From Hofstenia miamia (Eukaryota > Xenacoelomorpha > Acoela), in NCBI GenBank assembly GCA_004352715.1, contig SCFE01000050.1, forward strand, positions 389,503 to 453,502: 64,000 nt of DNA, in the 5' to 3' direction. The position numbers were made by a program, and so were the translations under genes. Positions 1-13,255 of the stretch are shown piece after piece. Within the stretch, counting starts at the first letter, position 1. Each line of letters opens with the position of its first letter. The notes under the pieces were generated by a model. That model did not search any database. It saw only the letters and a list, made by a program, of their open reading frames with translations, and was not told the origin of the DNA.

Positions 1-18
1 TATATATATATGTATATA
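1..18. repeat. (TA)n tract at window edge
   Basis: The window opens inside a TA dinucleotide tract that degenerates into TGTATATAAATG. Its left limit is not visible. Confidence 0.8.
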
Positions 19-102
19 AATGTATATAGTGACGTTTTGCATTTAAAAGTTTTTGTATAAATCCTTTATTAATTAATTTTTACTCTAAACTTTACATTAC
101 AG

Positions 103-246
103 CTGATTTTAAGGATGATGTCCACTCACATTTTATTGCTCAATGCAAATACCAAGATTAATGAAATCCAATCAATTGGTAAGAAATCAAATTACAAGAA
201 CCTAAAGCCGAAAGGTATTCAAGTTGAAATAGACATCCAGTCGTGA
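103..246 (+). CDS. Probable 3'-terminal exon of an unidentified gene
   Basis: A pyrimidine-rich stretch ends in an acceptor-like TTACATTACAG at 92-102. From 103 the frame is open for 47 codons and ends with TGA at 244-246. The encoded tail is polar and basic, with the last residues KGIQVEIDIQS. The sequence then becomes very AT-rich, and an AATAAA poly(A) signal lies at 389-394, as expected for a short 3' UTR. The rest of the gene lies left of the window. I do not recognise the protein. Seen directly: splice-like acceptor, open frame, stop and poly(A) signal. Inferred: that they form one terminal exon. A chance open frame of 47 codons in AT-rich DNA is possible, so confidence is moderate. Confidence 0.42.
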   Translation: MILRMMSTHILLLNANTKINEIQSIGKKSNYKNLKPKGIQVEIDIQS

Positions 247-388
247 AGATGATTATCAAAGAAAGTATTTCAAGAAGACAAATTATTTGGTTTTAAATTA
301 AATTTATATTAAATATAATTATAAGATGCATTGTAATTTGATGTGTAATGATGTAGAATTTTAATGATATGGACTATAATTTCTTTTC

Positions 389-394
389 AATAAA
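389..394 (+). terminator. AATAAA poly(A) signal
   Basis: Canonical hexamer about 145 bases after the stop codon of the candidate terminal exon at 103-246. Such hexamers are common by chance in AT-rich DNA; the spacing after a stop is what supports it. Confidence 0.35.
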
Positions 395-954
395 TGTATT
401 AAAAAATACTGATTTTACAGTCTGTAACTATTTCGTAAGCAAACAAAATGCTGTTGTATCTTTTAATGAAATCTATTTATATTTACCAATGAAGCAATTT
501 GCAATATAGATGTAGGTTGGTCATATACGAATTTCAAATGTCTCAAAATGGATGCCACCTTTGAGCTGTAACTAAAAAATCAAATGTGGTATTAGCCAAT
601 TAATATTCAGAAATATCATTTTTCTGTAAAGGCATTTAGAGATAGATGTGCTAGCGCTTTGCGAGTGCTCGAACTCGAATCGAGTGTCAAAAACTCAACT
701 CGACATTTCAAGTAATCGAAACCAACTCTATACTATTTTTCTTCAATTTTTTTTATAATGTCGACGAATCCATCGACCTCATTTAGTCTAATACGTTGCA
801 TTTCTGACATACATGACTAGCCTAAAAATTATCATTATACATATTTTCTAAAATTAATTGTTCAAAAATCAATAAGTAACAGACATACTGAGATTTCGCA
901 GTAATTTACTCTGTAAAGCATATCAGCCAGGCAAAAAAAATACTGTTTTCATAA

Positions 955-1015
955 CATAAATAAAAAACTAGTTTCGGTCTAAATATCTCTTCATCAGTGT
1001 AAGGCGTCGATGAAA
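955..1015 (-). mobile_element. Penelope-like 3' tail remnant
   Basis: Read on the minus strand, this piece has the pattern CTGATGAAGAG, a short spacer, then GACCGAAACTAG. The same layout (GATGA, spacer, TCGAAAC) ends the Penelope-like fragments at 22319 and 33630. No coding remnant is visible beside it, so it would be a very short 5'-truncated copy. Confidence 0.35.
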
Positions 1016-1951
1016 TAATTTTAGTAACGGACACATAATAACAGACACACATTAAAAAGTAGCGGACTCACTAATTTAATTGTCTTGTTTTAACAGCGAC
1101 CATATATATTTTGAATGGTTTTATCATATTTAGACTGATATTAATAAATACAAAGAAGATTTAACTTTTCATCATGTATGAATCCGTAGAAATTGATAAA
1201 AAAAATAATGCTTCCTTGGTAAAAAGAATTGTTTGTAATATAATTATTTAGTTTAAGGCCTACATTTATAAAAGATACACAAAATAAGTATAATAACAAA
1301 AAATTCTGCCGGTTTCCCAAATAGCCACATAAAAAATGACTTCAAATTCGAGATTGTATCACAACAACTTATTATTACTAAAAATCACAAAATTCATTAA
1401 ACGAAGCAACAGAATTAAAACGGATGTCTAATCAAATTTATCAAAACTTTAAACCCGACAGGGATTCTCCTTGATTCCAACAACTAAAAAACGTGTTTCA
1501 ACAATAATCAAATTCTCAACAACTTTTTGCCACATTCATGGAATTTATCTTTTCCATTTTATTGCATGCCAATATAAAATTTTTTTTATCGAGGAATTTT
1601 TTAAAATACAGATTATTTCGTAACATTGTAACCAGTGTATTTTATCTAACACACGATATCCTAAATACCCGAACGAAAATAACAATGTCTTCAGCAACTT
1701 TTAGTCAAAGCAATCAATTTTAACCATCCAACAGCGTGAATGAATTTAATTTGAAGTTTAGTTTTCCGACCCGAAAAACCAACAAATTATTGAATCTCGA
1801 ATACTCTAAATCGAATGATCCTTAGCCAGTCCAATAATCCGATGCAGCAATATTTTGAGACCAAAAAAAATTCTAAATGTTGTTCAAATTGCTATATTGC
1901 AATCAACTAATCATTCAACTACCAACAGTTCAATGATTTAATTATAAAAAT

Positions 1952-1973
1952 TATATATATATATATATATATA
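1952..1973. repeat. (TA)11 microsatellite
   Basis: Uninterrupted TA dinucleotide run. Confidence 0.95.
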
Positions 1974-3666
1974 GAATTAGAACTTATATAGAAAACAAGC
2001 TCATTTTGTTTTCCTATACTTTTATTTCATTTTGCACCGATTTTCAGAAGGTGGTCAATTCTGGCCACTTCAGGCATTCCATAAAAATGTCAACCTCAAT
2101 GTCAAAATCAAATTTTTCTCAAACCATGGCTTATGTGATATTATGGAAATGCTGAAGAATCCAATATTTTATTCTTTAGCGGTTTAAGTTCTTAAGGAAG
2201 AGTGTGCCTGGGTTTATTGTAAGTTAAAAATGCAGATTTCTCTCAAACGAAAAAAATCATGTTTAATTTTGATTTGATTATTCGTCTAAAATTGTATGTA
2301 AAACTACGTTTTAGGTGTTAAGCTTAAATAAAGGTGTTCTTGGGTAGTTCTACGGAAGGAAAACCTAGGATTTTATACAGTGAACAGCTGTCACAAATTT
2401 ATTGCAAAAAGTTTCGTTTGATCCTACTCAGCTGTAAATTTAGCATTTTAGTTTAGATCTTAAATAGGTATTGTACGATTGCCTAAAATGGACCATCATT
2501 TTGATTTTCTAATTTCTCTGTCAGGAATTTGTACCGTGACAGTCGCACACTACTTTTGTACATCCGTTCAAAGCCCATCTCTCTTTAGAAAACAATTTTT
2601 ACTATAAAAATGCTGAAAATGATATATAGGACTATTTGAAAATGTATTTTATATTATATAATGCTGATATATAATTATTTAAAGCGACAAATCACCTGGG
2701 CATTAAAGAGCAGAGAAATACACACCAACGTTATTATTGATGGCCAAAACTCTCAATTCAAACCATTTGTTGATCGGAGAAGGAATTTAACATTGAAATA
2801 ATCTGAATTTTTTCCACTTCGCATAGAAAATGGTAAAATGGTGGAATTGGTGGATCAGTAAGGACAGTTTGGAGATATGTATCCACCACCGCTGATTTTG
2901 CATCATATAGAGAATTGGTAAGCGTCTAAAGCTGGGAATAGAATTAATCAACATGAATGATTTGATAGTTGAAGAAAAATGTGCTGCAAGGCTTGCAGGG
3001 TGAGATAATGTTTTATCTGTTCCTGATACCATGAAACTGCATTGATTAAAGCTCAAACTTCAAGGCAGCAGCAACATATTCATGTAATGAATTAATGTTT
3101 TATGGTTGCAAATATGTTTTAATGTAATAATGGTAATGGTGATACAGTGGCGGATGTTAGTGTTGTAGTAAAGCCCAGGATCTCAAACACTTGCCTCAAA
3201 ATATTGTTGTCAACGTCAATGACTGGATGCTAGTGAGAGATTTTCTAGTTAAGTTTTCAAGATTACTTCTAGTAATTTTGAATGGGATGCACATGTCCCG
3301 AAGACAGAACTTTATAAAAACTAGAAAATATTGCCAAAAAGAAACCCACCAATTCTTGCTGTTCCAAGAGGACAAATTTTTATGTCTTTATGTCTTCTTT
3401 AACCTGACTGTTTCATTTAGTATATTATCAAAGGTCTTTGTACAATTTCGATTGCGTATTTTAGAACTAGTACGTCCGTCACAGAATTTGAAGCATATAC
3501 TGTTAGCATTAAAATATAAAAAAAATTAATTGTCCTGTTTTAAGTTATTAAATAATCTATTTCATTTCATAATAACTGATATTTGTTACATTATGAAACT
3601 TAAATTCACAGAATTTTAGATTTGTTTTACTTTGTGCTGATATTTTAGTTTTTCTGTGTACATTCG

Positions 3667-4047
3667 TCACATGTCTGGTTTTGCTTGTGAATCTTGCAGC
3701 TTAGGCCTAATAAGAATCATTCTTTGTTTGTTACTTCTATTTTTAGCATTCTTATAATCAACCATAAAATAAAAATAATAATATTTTATTTTATCCTCCA
3801 AACGGTACGCCGCCATAATGGAATTTGCCTTAACAGGTATCGAATTTTCCAGCTTTCTAGTGTTAATTAAGCCATGGTGTAAATTATTGCTTAGCATTAA
3901 TTTTTGAGAAATTTGTGTTTCTAAATTTTGGCAGTCTAGTAGTACGTCTTTTGCATTTAAATATATAAACTTGTTTTTTAAAAAGGCTGAGAGATCTTTT
4001 GAAAAAATCTCCGTAGTATATCTACAGATTACAATAGTCCTTGCCAC
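3667..4047 (-). CDS. Unrecognised 126-codon open frame
   Basis: An ATG-started frame of 126 codons on the minus strand, long for such AT-rich DNA. The product would be basic and lysine-rich, with a hydrophobic aromatic patch around residues 88-96 (KYYYFYFMV). I see no signal peptide, no family motif and no clear splice sites. It could be a piece of an old mobile element or a chance frame. No function is proposed. Confidence 0.15.
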   Translation of the reverse strand: MARTIVICRYTTEIFSKDLSAFLKNKFIYLNAKDVLLDCQNLETQISQKLMLSNNLHHGLINTRKLENSIPVKANSIMAAYRLEDKIKYYYFYFMVDYKNAKNRSNKQRMILIRPKLQDSQAKPDM

Positions 4048-5074
4048 AACCTACTTGTATCAATTTCATATTTTGCAATATACATAGTTGGATTTTTTCC
4101 TTTGGATATATAATCCTAAGAAATATAATATTTTCAGGTAAGCAAAAATTTTGCAATATCTAGTTTAATATTTAATTTGCGTTTAGATAAATTGATAGAT
4201 GTATTTTTCACAGTAACCAATGACTTGATAAAACTTGTTTCATCGTATTTTACGATCTCCCACATGAACTGCAATTTCAGTAAATATATTTAGAAAACTA
4301 TGCGAATATCAATACATGTAACAAATTAACAACAGGATATTAATGTGAACTCGTTATGCTTGTCGCAACTTGGAGGGAAAGTCCTCTAAGTTTAGACGAA
4401 ATTCACAGGAAATGATGTACATTTTGTTCAAAGCTACATTAAAATCAAAAGCATGTATTTTAAATATATAATCTTTACTTTCTAATTGTTCTATAAATAG
4501 TTGTTTTATGGAAACATGATTACCTTATAAATATATTGCTCATTTGTGATGGATCCGGTGCGATTTAATGTGTCCCACTCGGTTGCGTGCAGCAACTCGG
4601 TTAAATCTGACTAAATTATATCTTTTGTTTTCCAGATTGATGGATTTCATCTCTAAACTATAATCATTTGTCTTTGTGACGTGCTAATGAAACAAATTTC
4701 CCTATAAAGCTAAAAAGTACAAGTATCATTCCAACACGCACACCTGGTTTTGAACCCTCAAAAGAGATAAATTTTTTAGGCTTAGTGGTTACTGATGACT
4801 TCAGCAAGTTGCTACAATTAGCTACACAGGTTGTCTATTTACTCCTTCCCTGATATAAATTACGGAAAACTCAAACAGAAAACTACAATAAATGCTATTC
4901 ACATGCATGCATTACAAATGACCAATAGAAAAGATCATAAGTTGAACCTCATTGAGCCTACAAACATATTTTGGATACCTTTTCTAAAAGCCATTTGATT
5001 TTATTATCTGGCAAATATCATGTAGATAAATCCAGTAACTTGATCAACTGTTTGGTTTTATTTAATGGATTCCA

Positions 5075-5078
<4 letters not shown>

Positions 5079-5108
<30 letters not shown>

Positions 5109-5207
5109 NNNNNNNNNNNNNNNNNNNNNNNNNNNNNNNNNNNNNNNNNNNNNNNNNNNNNNNNNNNNNNNNNNNNNNNNNNNNNNNNNNNNNNNNNATA
5201 TATATAT
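5079..5207. repeat. (TA)n tract interrupted by an assembly gap
   Basis: TA tract at 5079-5108, then 89 N (5109-5197), then TA again to 5207. The gap lies inside the dinucleotide tract, so only repeat length may be missing. Confidence 0.9.
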
Positions 5208-7093
5208 TACACTTACACCATCCAGTTAAATATACAGTGAAGCTAAGCTAGTGTTTGCACTTTTTAGAATTCTAGGCGAACTTTTATCGTTACCTTTCAG
5301 AATTTCACTCGAACTTGTGTCACATGTTGGAGGTACTACAATAATTTTATTAATAATGCATAAAAGTTTGACTCAAAGTTGCGATAATTATTACACTGAT
5401 TAAGCAGCACGCCCCCTCAATCAACGATTGATGCCCGCTACGAATAAATAATCGTCTCCAGAGAATTGACAAAACTATTGTTTGCCATCTTTCAATAAAA
5501 TTGCAATTGCTCAAATTAATCGTAAATATTATTTTAAAATTTTAGGGGAGGAATTCTTGAATTTTGGGGTGTGGAATTTATAAATACCAAAATTTAATTA
5601 CACTTAACTGTTCAGGATTATTGCTATTGGCAATATTAGGAACCATGAAAAAATTTATTAATGACAAGCATGCCTAATCAAAACTCAAAGACAATTATAA
5701 AATAAATAATAAATGCACATTTACATCAAGAAATATATATATAGTGTATAAATAAGCTTTTTCGATGTGATGAAAAACCCATACAATTTAAGAGGAAGGA
5801 AATATAAATATGGAATAATATTTTTTCTACCAATAACTCTTAGTTCACCTCGTTTCAATAAATTCTTTTGTTGAAATTGCAATAGTAATAATTTCAGTTG
5901 GTGGTATTGCGGAATCGTAAATTTAATTCACTTGCAATAATGAGCAAATACCAAGGATTCACTGACTATAAAAGAAGATCCTCCTCCCAGTGATTAAAAT
6001 CGATTAGCGAGATATAGCATTGTACATTAAACTAAAGTTTCTTATGTATAAATAAGTTCATCACTGCTATCGGCGTTATACAGCGATATTAATGATGCCC
6101 GAAAGTAGAATAACAAACTACAGACGTATGCTGCTTAATGATTTATAGATATCATTAAAAGTTAAACTGTCAACACAAATATACTACAAATTTGAGCTTA
6201 CAGAAGATTCAATGAAATATTCCATAAAATACATCCTGATCATCAAGGAGTTCTATGAACATCTTGTCACAAGCCTCACTTAATTCCATGATTTTTGCAC
6301 TTTTAAATTATATTCGTAAAACGCAACTCATTGCGTCATCACCTTGTTGTCGGTCATTATTGGAATGGAACCAAAGTTTCAATCTTCCAGCTTTCGCGGC
6401 AAAAAAGAGCAGACTGCAGGTACCCAAAAAAAATTTGCAAGCTTAACTAATCTGTGCTGTGTTGTTTGCTCGACAAAACTTCAAGCATAAATGTGTGGTT
6501 TAATGTATGTTTATACAATTTATGCAGAATTATTACTGCCTTAACTTTGCACCTTAAGGTGTTTTTGTAACTACATTGTATCTTGCTATTATTACTGAAA
6601 ATGGTTTATATATGTATATGAACTGAACTTTCTACTGGGAGCTGCCAATCTGCTGGGCCAAAGCAAATATTGGCAAGCTTGAATCTGGTTTACCCTGCTG
6701 CAGGCAGGTGAAAGTTTGCTACAATATCATAGGCAACTCCATAAATCGTGCTGAGTTAGGCCTAAGATAACCGTGGATCTAAAACATCGTTCCATTTAGG
6801 GCATTTTCAAAGTGATCATATGCTTAACTTCTACCACTCGTTCGTACGATTAAAGTAGTATTGCAAAGATAGTAAAAAATAATTTAGCAAAAGTACATGT
6901 TTGGTATACAAACATATATCCAATTAAAATACAGAACAAAATATTATTTGACGAAATAGGTTTAGTGTACTCTATTTTGATTCGTCGTTGCTTGATATAA
7001 AGCGAAACTCATTTCGGAAAGAATTATTATAGCTCACAGTGGCGTCATTTTTTCACTGCCAGTTCACTTGCCATTGGCCAGTAAAAACAAACA

Positions 7094-7351
7094 ATGCGCA
7101 AACTTTTCATTTTTATCATCACACTTGAAGCAGTGTTGTCAGAAGAATGGAGTGGAGATTCGCAATCGAAAGGCATTGCGCACAACGTTTCTGACTACAA
7201 CAAATTCGTTCATCCAACAGTAGAAAACGTGTCCTTTGTCACGGTGAATGTCTTTCTTCACTTTGAGTCGATTCGGGAAATTTCCAGCGAGTGCACTTTG
7301 GATTTCTATCTTTTACAATTTTGGACTGATAGCAGACTTTCAACATATAAG
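7094..7351 (+). CDS. Cys-loop ligand-gated ion channel, exon 1 (signal peptide and start of ligand-binding domain)
   Basis: 86 codons from ATG to a GT donor (AAG then GTAACC, phase 0). Residues 1-16 are a signal peptide (basic MRK, then a hydrophobic IFIITLEAVL core). The extracellular part matches the N-terminal beta strands of pentameric receptors of the GABA-A/glycine/nicotinic superfamily: alternating hydrophobics VSFVTVNVFLHFESIREISS at residues 46-65, then FWTDSRL at 76-82, the family W-x-D-x-R-L motif. The product would be a plasma-membrane neurotransmitter- or ligand-gated channel subunit. NVS at 31-33 and 45-47 are potential N-glycosylation sites. The next visible exon is at 42362, in matching phase. 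A copy of the last 65 bases recurs at 7507-7571 after an N gap and looks like an assembly artefact. Ion selectivity cannot be judged because the pore exons are not seen. Confidence 0.85.
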
Positions 7352-7485
7352 GTAACCACACTTTTCAAATTCTTTTATGAACAACCAGGATTAAGAATTT
7401 GCTAAACCATTGCTGGTACTGCAATTTATATCTAGGTTCTTAAATAATTCCCGGGTCTTTAAACAAATAAGTCCTAATAAGAATT
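7287..7485 (+). repeat. First copy of a 199-bp duplicated contig end
   Basis: These 199 bases (end of exon 1 and the start of the intron) recur identically at 7507-7705. The two copies are separated only by 21 N. Confidence 0.9.
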
Positions 7486-7506
7486 NNNNNNNNNNNNNNN
7501 NNNNNN

Positions 7507-7571
7507 GCGAGTGCACTTTGGATTTCTATCTTTTACAATTTTGGACTGATAGCAGACTTTCAACATATAAG
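7507..7571 (+). pseudogene. Artefactual second copy of the 3' part of receptor exon 1
   Basis: Identical to 7287-7351 and followed by the same donor and intron start up to 7705. It has no acceptor of its own and begins directly at the N gap 7486-7506. The simplest reading is an unmerged overlap between two contigs. A gene model should use only one copy. Confidence 0.8.
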
Positions 7572-10500
7572 GTAACCACACTTTTCAAATTCTTTTATGA
7601 ACAACCAGGATTAAGAATTTGCTAAACCATTGCTGGTACTGCAATTTATATCTAGGTTCTTAAATAATTCCCGGGTCTTTAAACAAATAAGTCCTAATAA
7701 GAATTATTCAAAATTAAAATTCTCTTAAATATACAGATTTTGATTTACATAGTGTATTATAAACTCTGAAATTCTTAAGAACATGGTTTCATACTCTAGG
7801 CTGCAATTTAAAATGCTAAAACAAAAAATTTTCTATTTCAAATATCTGTAACTTTTCTCTAAAAACCTAATGCGCACTTCAAATAAAACGACAGAATTAG
7901 AAGAGGATAGTTTTTCATGTATTGGGCAGCACTTTTTACGCATTTTAGGTTTGACATCCATTAAAGGATTTTAGTTTAACTAGGCAATTTATTCATTTTT
8001 TTAAATATAATAAAAAAATTTTTTACTACTATTGCATTTTTAGACAATGCAGGAATTGGAAAATGATAGTGTTAAACTGAAAACTAAATTGATATAAGGA
8101 TCATTTTCGATTTATGCAATAATCACAATTTTTTCATATCTTAGAACATGTTGTATTCAGTAAGTTTGTCTTGACAAGTTCATACACAGACGGAATTGTC
8201 ATTTATTATGCAGTTTAAAAGCCAAATTTGCCATTAATTTACTACTAATAATTTCCTGAAATTAATTTTATAAAAATTAATGAATTATATTAATGTACTT
8301 TTTAGTATTGCAAATATTTGTATTTCTATGTTACTTGACTAATTCAATATCGATGTCTTGTTTACATTTTGTTCTCAATACGTATTACTTAACATTTAAA
8401 AATAAAATATATATAAACACGATATATTAAATATGAAATCAATAAATTTGTTTTGCAAGAAGTAGTTTTGAAGACTTTTTAACAATTTTAAATAACTTAC
8501 TTTGCTTGCAAAAAATTAAAGTATAAGTTTTATATTAGTTACTAATCAATGTATTATTGAAAATCTAAATTGTCATAAAAATAGAATAGCAATTAACAGA
8601 TACTTTAAAATATATTTAAAAATTATTTTTATGGACCAAAAGCGTATTCATCTTGCTTAAATTTTGATTGAATTTTTCGTACTCTAAGAACAATTTTATA
8701 AATCCTTACACGGCAATTCAACCATGTTTAAAAATTTCAATTAGAAATGGATGCATTATAATATAATTCAATAGCATAACCTAATTTCAATTTCATAAAA
8801 TAATTATTTAAGTTTGGTAAATATTTATTCTGCTATTGGCATGCATACTAATTTTTTTTCAATTGTCATCTAAAACTTTAATTGGTAGCTTTGGGGTTAG
8901 GCTGAGCGTAACAACTAGTTGCTTTTAAAAGTACAATGAATCTATGAATCCATACCATTTTCACACCAGGAGGAAGTCTGAAACCTACTGACTTAATGGT
9001 TCTCAAAGCTCTTTTTAACTTTTTCATTGAAAAAAATGAAAGGATTTTATGAATGACACAAAGAAAACAAACGTTTGATGAATCCTTTCTTTTTATAAAG
9101 CGAGGATATTTCAAAAGCACAAGTTTGTTTTAATCATAAATGAAACAACCATATTAATTTTACATGATAATCTCTAAATGAGATTGAGTTTTTTATTTTT
9201 GTAAGACTAATGTTAGAATTTTTTTCGATCTTTAACCGTCTTTGTGGATTCTAGGTAAAAAGTTCTTCACGTTTTTTAAAAACAGTAAATTTTTCAAAAG
9301 CTATTTCAGATTGTTTTGCTAAGAAATATAAGAGATTTTGGGAGATTGAAAAAGTTTCACAAATTCCTTGATTGTTTTAATATAATCATGTATAAAATCT
9401 TAATTCTAGTATTTTTTTAGTACTTTTAAGAAGTATGTTTTATTCATTTTGTTCATAGAGCATTTAAACTTTTTGAATATTTTACTCAACAACTAATTTA
9501 CATGAACATTTTGTCTTGTCAAAAGCTAAGAAGAAATTTTAGAGATTATATATGTACCATCAGTAATTTTAGAAAGTTTTTGCAGTATATTTAATGTCAA
9601 CATTACTGCAAATATTATTATTAAATGTTATACATGTTTGTTTATTGATATTTAGTTTTTCTTTTTTATCTAATTTTGACTCATACCTTCTTGTGCAATA
9701 AATGTTCATTTTGAAAGTTATTAAAGTTTTGAATAAAATTACATATCAAACTATCACTGTTGTATTGGTATACATAAAACATTTTACACTGACTTGATCG
9801 GAAGTGTAAGATATTGTAAATCGTCGCAATTTTACACCATAGGCTGTCCCCGGTTTTGGAATAGATGATATCCAAAATTTTCCTTAGGCCATTTGCTAAA
9901 TTGTATAAAAACACAAACTAATCTCTAAAAAATTGCATTATCATGTGACGCAATATGGCAAGAATTTAAAACTGTTTGAATCGAAGTCTATATAATTTAT
10001 TTCAGGAATCGTAAATCCATTCTTACCATATGCTACAACAATTGTAAATCATCCGCAAGGATTGTTAATTGCCATTCTAGACTTTAATTATTGCTCAAGT
10101 TTAGCATTACCTCATAACAGTGCAAACTAATAACTTTTTAATTCATCCCAAAATAAACTTGAGTTTCCTTCACGGGTTAGGTTTTACCTGATTCAGATAT
10201 TAGTTTTTTTAATTAGTATTTGAAATAAATAAGCGAAATTTTAAACAGTTTTCTAAACCTACGTGAATTAAAATTTGAAGAAATTATCCAAGGATATTAA
10301 GCAAAAAACTACATCATATGTTTAATTCCAAGAGTAATAGATGGGACGATATGAATTTAGTTCTTTGAAGCAACTATTCTAAAGTGGTTTTGAAGCGCAT
10401 CAATAAATTACGTAACTGTGAAATAGATAAAATGGATAAGTGCATTTCATTAAGTACACTAATAATATTAAAAATCAAGTCATATATATTGGAGATTCTA

Positions 10501-11140
10501 AGTAATGTGGATTTTTTATCCCACGGCGTGCAGAAGTGGATAGCAGTATAATTTGCTTAATTTAGCTTAACTACAAAATGAAAACAATTCGCTAAATAGT
10601 GTAAATTTAATGTACCATTAAACGTCATCAAAGAGATAATTAAATCAATAGAGATCGATTCCGACCTCGAATGCTTACTGTATAAGTATTCGCAGCAATT
10701 CACGCTCAGAAGAATTCATAAAGCTGGAATGATTAAAGGCCTGTAAGCCAAAAGGCAACAAGTTTTTCAAGATCTGTTTGATTAATCACTCGATTAATAG
10801 TTATTTCTAATTCGCTCTGATGACTAGAATTATTTATCCTCAGAAATGCAGCAGCTGTAAAACAGATGTTATTTAAAACTGTCTTTGACATACTTTGTTT
10901 ATAAGTGTATTCGTATATCGAAGTGTTCTATTTTTAAGATTCTAATTATCGACAACGGTTTGCAGTTCTTAACATTCTGAACTAACATTTTACATTCATT
11001 TTAATTGCTTTTTGTGTTATTCAACGATAGTTCTCAAGAATTTCATAAATGACTTATCAATAGGAAAACGAGTAAATTTATTGATCAAAATGTACCTCTT
11101 GAACTTATCGGGTGTTTCAAGACATACGTAGTAGAATTAT

Positions 11141-11400
11141 ATGGTAGGGTGCGACTGGACCAGGATTTTTTTGGCCCCAATCCTACTTAGTCCCATTGGA
11201 TTCGGTCCGATTCCCATGAAATTTTCTGATCCCATAGTCCCATTGATTCCATGGCATAACCTCAATTTTACCCAAATTATAAGTAATATTCTGAAATCCG
11301 TGCTCCCACCTTTTTTATTTTTGGTCCCAGTCCCATTGCTTCCACATACCAGGTCAGTAAATCCAATTGAAGTAGATTGTTCTGTAAAACCATATTCTTT
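11141..11400. repeat. Degenerate short repeats built on TCCCATTG
   Basis: The motif TCCCATTG and close variants (TTCCCATG, ATCCCATAG, GTCCCAG) recur at least six times within 260 bases, in DNA much richer in C than its surroundings. The open frame of 135 codons at 11141-11548 falls in this low-complexity stretch and is not convincing as a gene. Confidence 0.45.
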
Positions 11401-13079
11401 GGACCTTCTACTCTATTGGGGTTCACTCAGCATTTTGCCAATTGTTATTAATTTTGGACACGTTGTTATAAATGACTACTCAAGAATTCATTCTAGAAAT
11501 GAAAGTTTGTCATGTCGTGTGTATGATTCATGTCAAGGCAATCTATAATATTATACTATAGATCGCTTTGATTCATATAGGCTTCATTTCCGCCTTATAA
11601 ATTTATTAGTATTGATGAAAAAATTTGAAATGGTTGTACCTGAATTATTCTTTCAACTATATCTCATAATAAAATTAATAAATGCATAAACTAATTCTCC
11701 GCTTGAATAATTTAACTTAAAAATTGCGTAGTCATTTTAGAGATTTTCATTTGAATTGTTTGCCATCAATAAAAAACCTACTAAAAATGGCACCCTGCCC
11801 ACTCGTAGTTGAATCGAAAATTAGTGTATTCGCTAGGAATCTTCTATAATTTATGAATTTATTATTACGCAACATGTCAAAATTCTTACGCGCAATTGCG
11901 TGAATTAGCAGTGCCTTGTTGTTTCTTTTTTAATTCTGCTACACATGATGTACGTGCGTCGGTACATTGTAGCAAGCTTGAAAAACTGCCCACTCCTATA
12001 TAAGATAAATTACAAAGATAATAGATGTATTAGTGTTAGGGCTACGGATTTCAAAGATTAATTTTTGAAATACATGATTGAAATACGAATTATAATACTT
12101 GTATAATAAATATGTAACAAAATTGTATATCTTTCTAGAATTCCAATCCTTCTATTATAGTAAATATTTTGAATATTCCAACGGCGAGAGTAGTACCAAG
12201 TTTAAATTAAAAAATTATTGTAACTTAATATAAAAAAATATCTGGGATTTGACTAAATTTAGAAATGATGAAATGCGAGAGTCTGTCAAATTAAAGAATA
12301 TTGTTAACTGATACATGAAAAGTGATACTTGATTCGAATCTCAGCTGTGTTAATGAGAATGACTTATTAGTCTGTTACTACGACTTGCTTCTAAAAATAG
12401 TAACTATATTCTCTGATTTAATTCTTCATTATCTTCTCATTTTTAAAACAATATTGACAATCAATCAAATTCTCAACTTCATTTCGAAAGCTTCCTAAGT
12501 TTGCATAAACATTTACTGCCGAGAGCATTTAAAGGAAGGTAATTATTATAGATATAACTTCTTCCCTTTGGGGAATATACGCTTTCCGTCAACTGAATAA
12601 ATTTATACCTAAAATTAAATTTATATCTCGTATTTCGTGAAATCAAATGCCCAGTGCGGGCTATATTTACATGTTCCAATGGGAAGTTCAATTATTGTAA
12701 AAGATATGTACTAATTTATTTCATTTGACAAGTACGTAAAGCTGGATTAGCAACATTTGTGTTATTTCCTGAAAGTAATCATTATGGTACTTCCAAACAC
12801 ACCAAGTGAAGTTTACCTCGAAATTGAATTGGTTTAAAAATCTCGTGTTAATTAGATTTAATGACAAATTCAAAAAGGTATAACTCCCTTCAATTTACTG
12901 AACTAAATTGTTTGATTGTTACTGCCTTTTAGATAAATATTGACTTCATGTTTATGATTTAAGTTTCATGAAGATGTCCATTAACTTTTGCACCAACCAC
13001 CATATCAATTTACAAGAATTAGAACCTGAATTTTTCAATGCCGATCATGCGCAGAAGGACTTTCTGACAAATTGCATTA

Positions 13080-13255
13080 ATTAATATGGCAGTAACACCA
13101 CGGTCGCAACATATCAAACATGACATAATGTGTATCAGGGTTACCACTATGGTGCTTTTTTACACAACACTTAACATGGCACATTAAAAAATTGGTATTG
13201 CATAACCTAACAGCACAACACAACATAGCACAATGCAACGCAGCACAAATGTTCA
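13080..13255. repeat. Low-complexity CACAACA / GGCA-rich patch
   Basis: Irregular repeats such as AGCACAACACAACATAGCAC at 13210-13229, with variants on both sides. No coding frame and no defined ends were seen. Confidence 0.35.

Larger units (their letters stand above)
411..7093. other. Intergenic stretch, no recognisable gene
   Basis: AT-rich DNA between the candidate gene end at 246 and the receptor start at 7094. It holds a Penelope-like tail motif near 955-1010, TA tracts at 1952-1973 and 5079-5207, and a few short open frames (for example 3191-3529 + and 3667-4047 -) that I cannot assign. A more GC-rich patch at 6625-6760 has no long open frame. Confidence 0.5.

Noticed and set aside
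673-685. ACTCGAATCGAGT hairpin as a MITE core
   Set aside because: The short near-palindrome has no identifiable element ends or target duplication.
7410-7625. Second receptor exon copy as a real tandem exon duplication
   Set aside because: The copies are identical, intron included, and are separated only by N; an assembly artefact is simpler.
11141-11548. 135-codon open frame
   Set aside because: It covers degenerate TCCCATTG repeats; composition reflects the repeat and no protein motif is visible.
11148-11800. AGGGTGC near 11148 and GCACCCT near 11793 as transposon inverted ends
   Set aside because: Only about 7 bases match and no target duplication was found.
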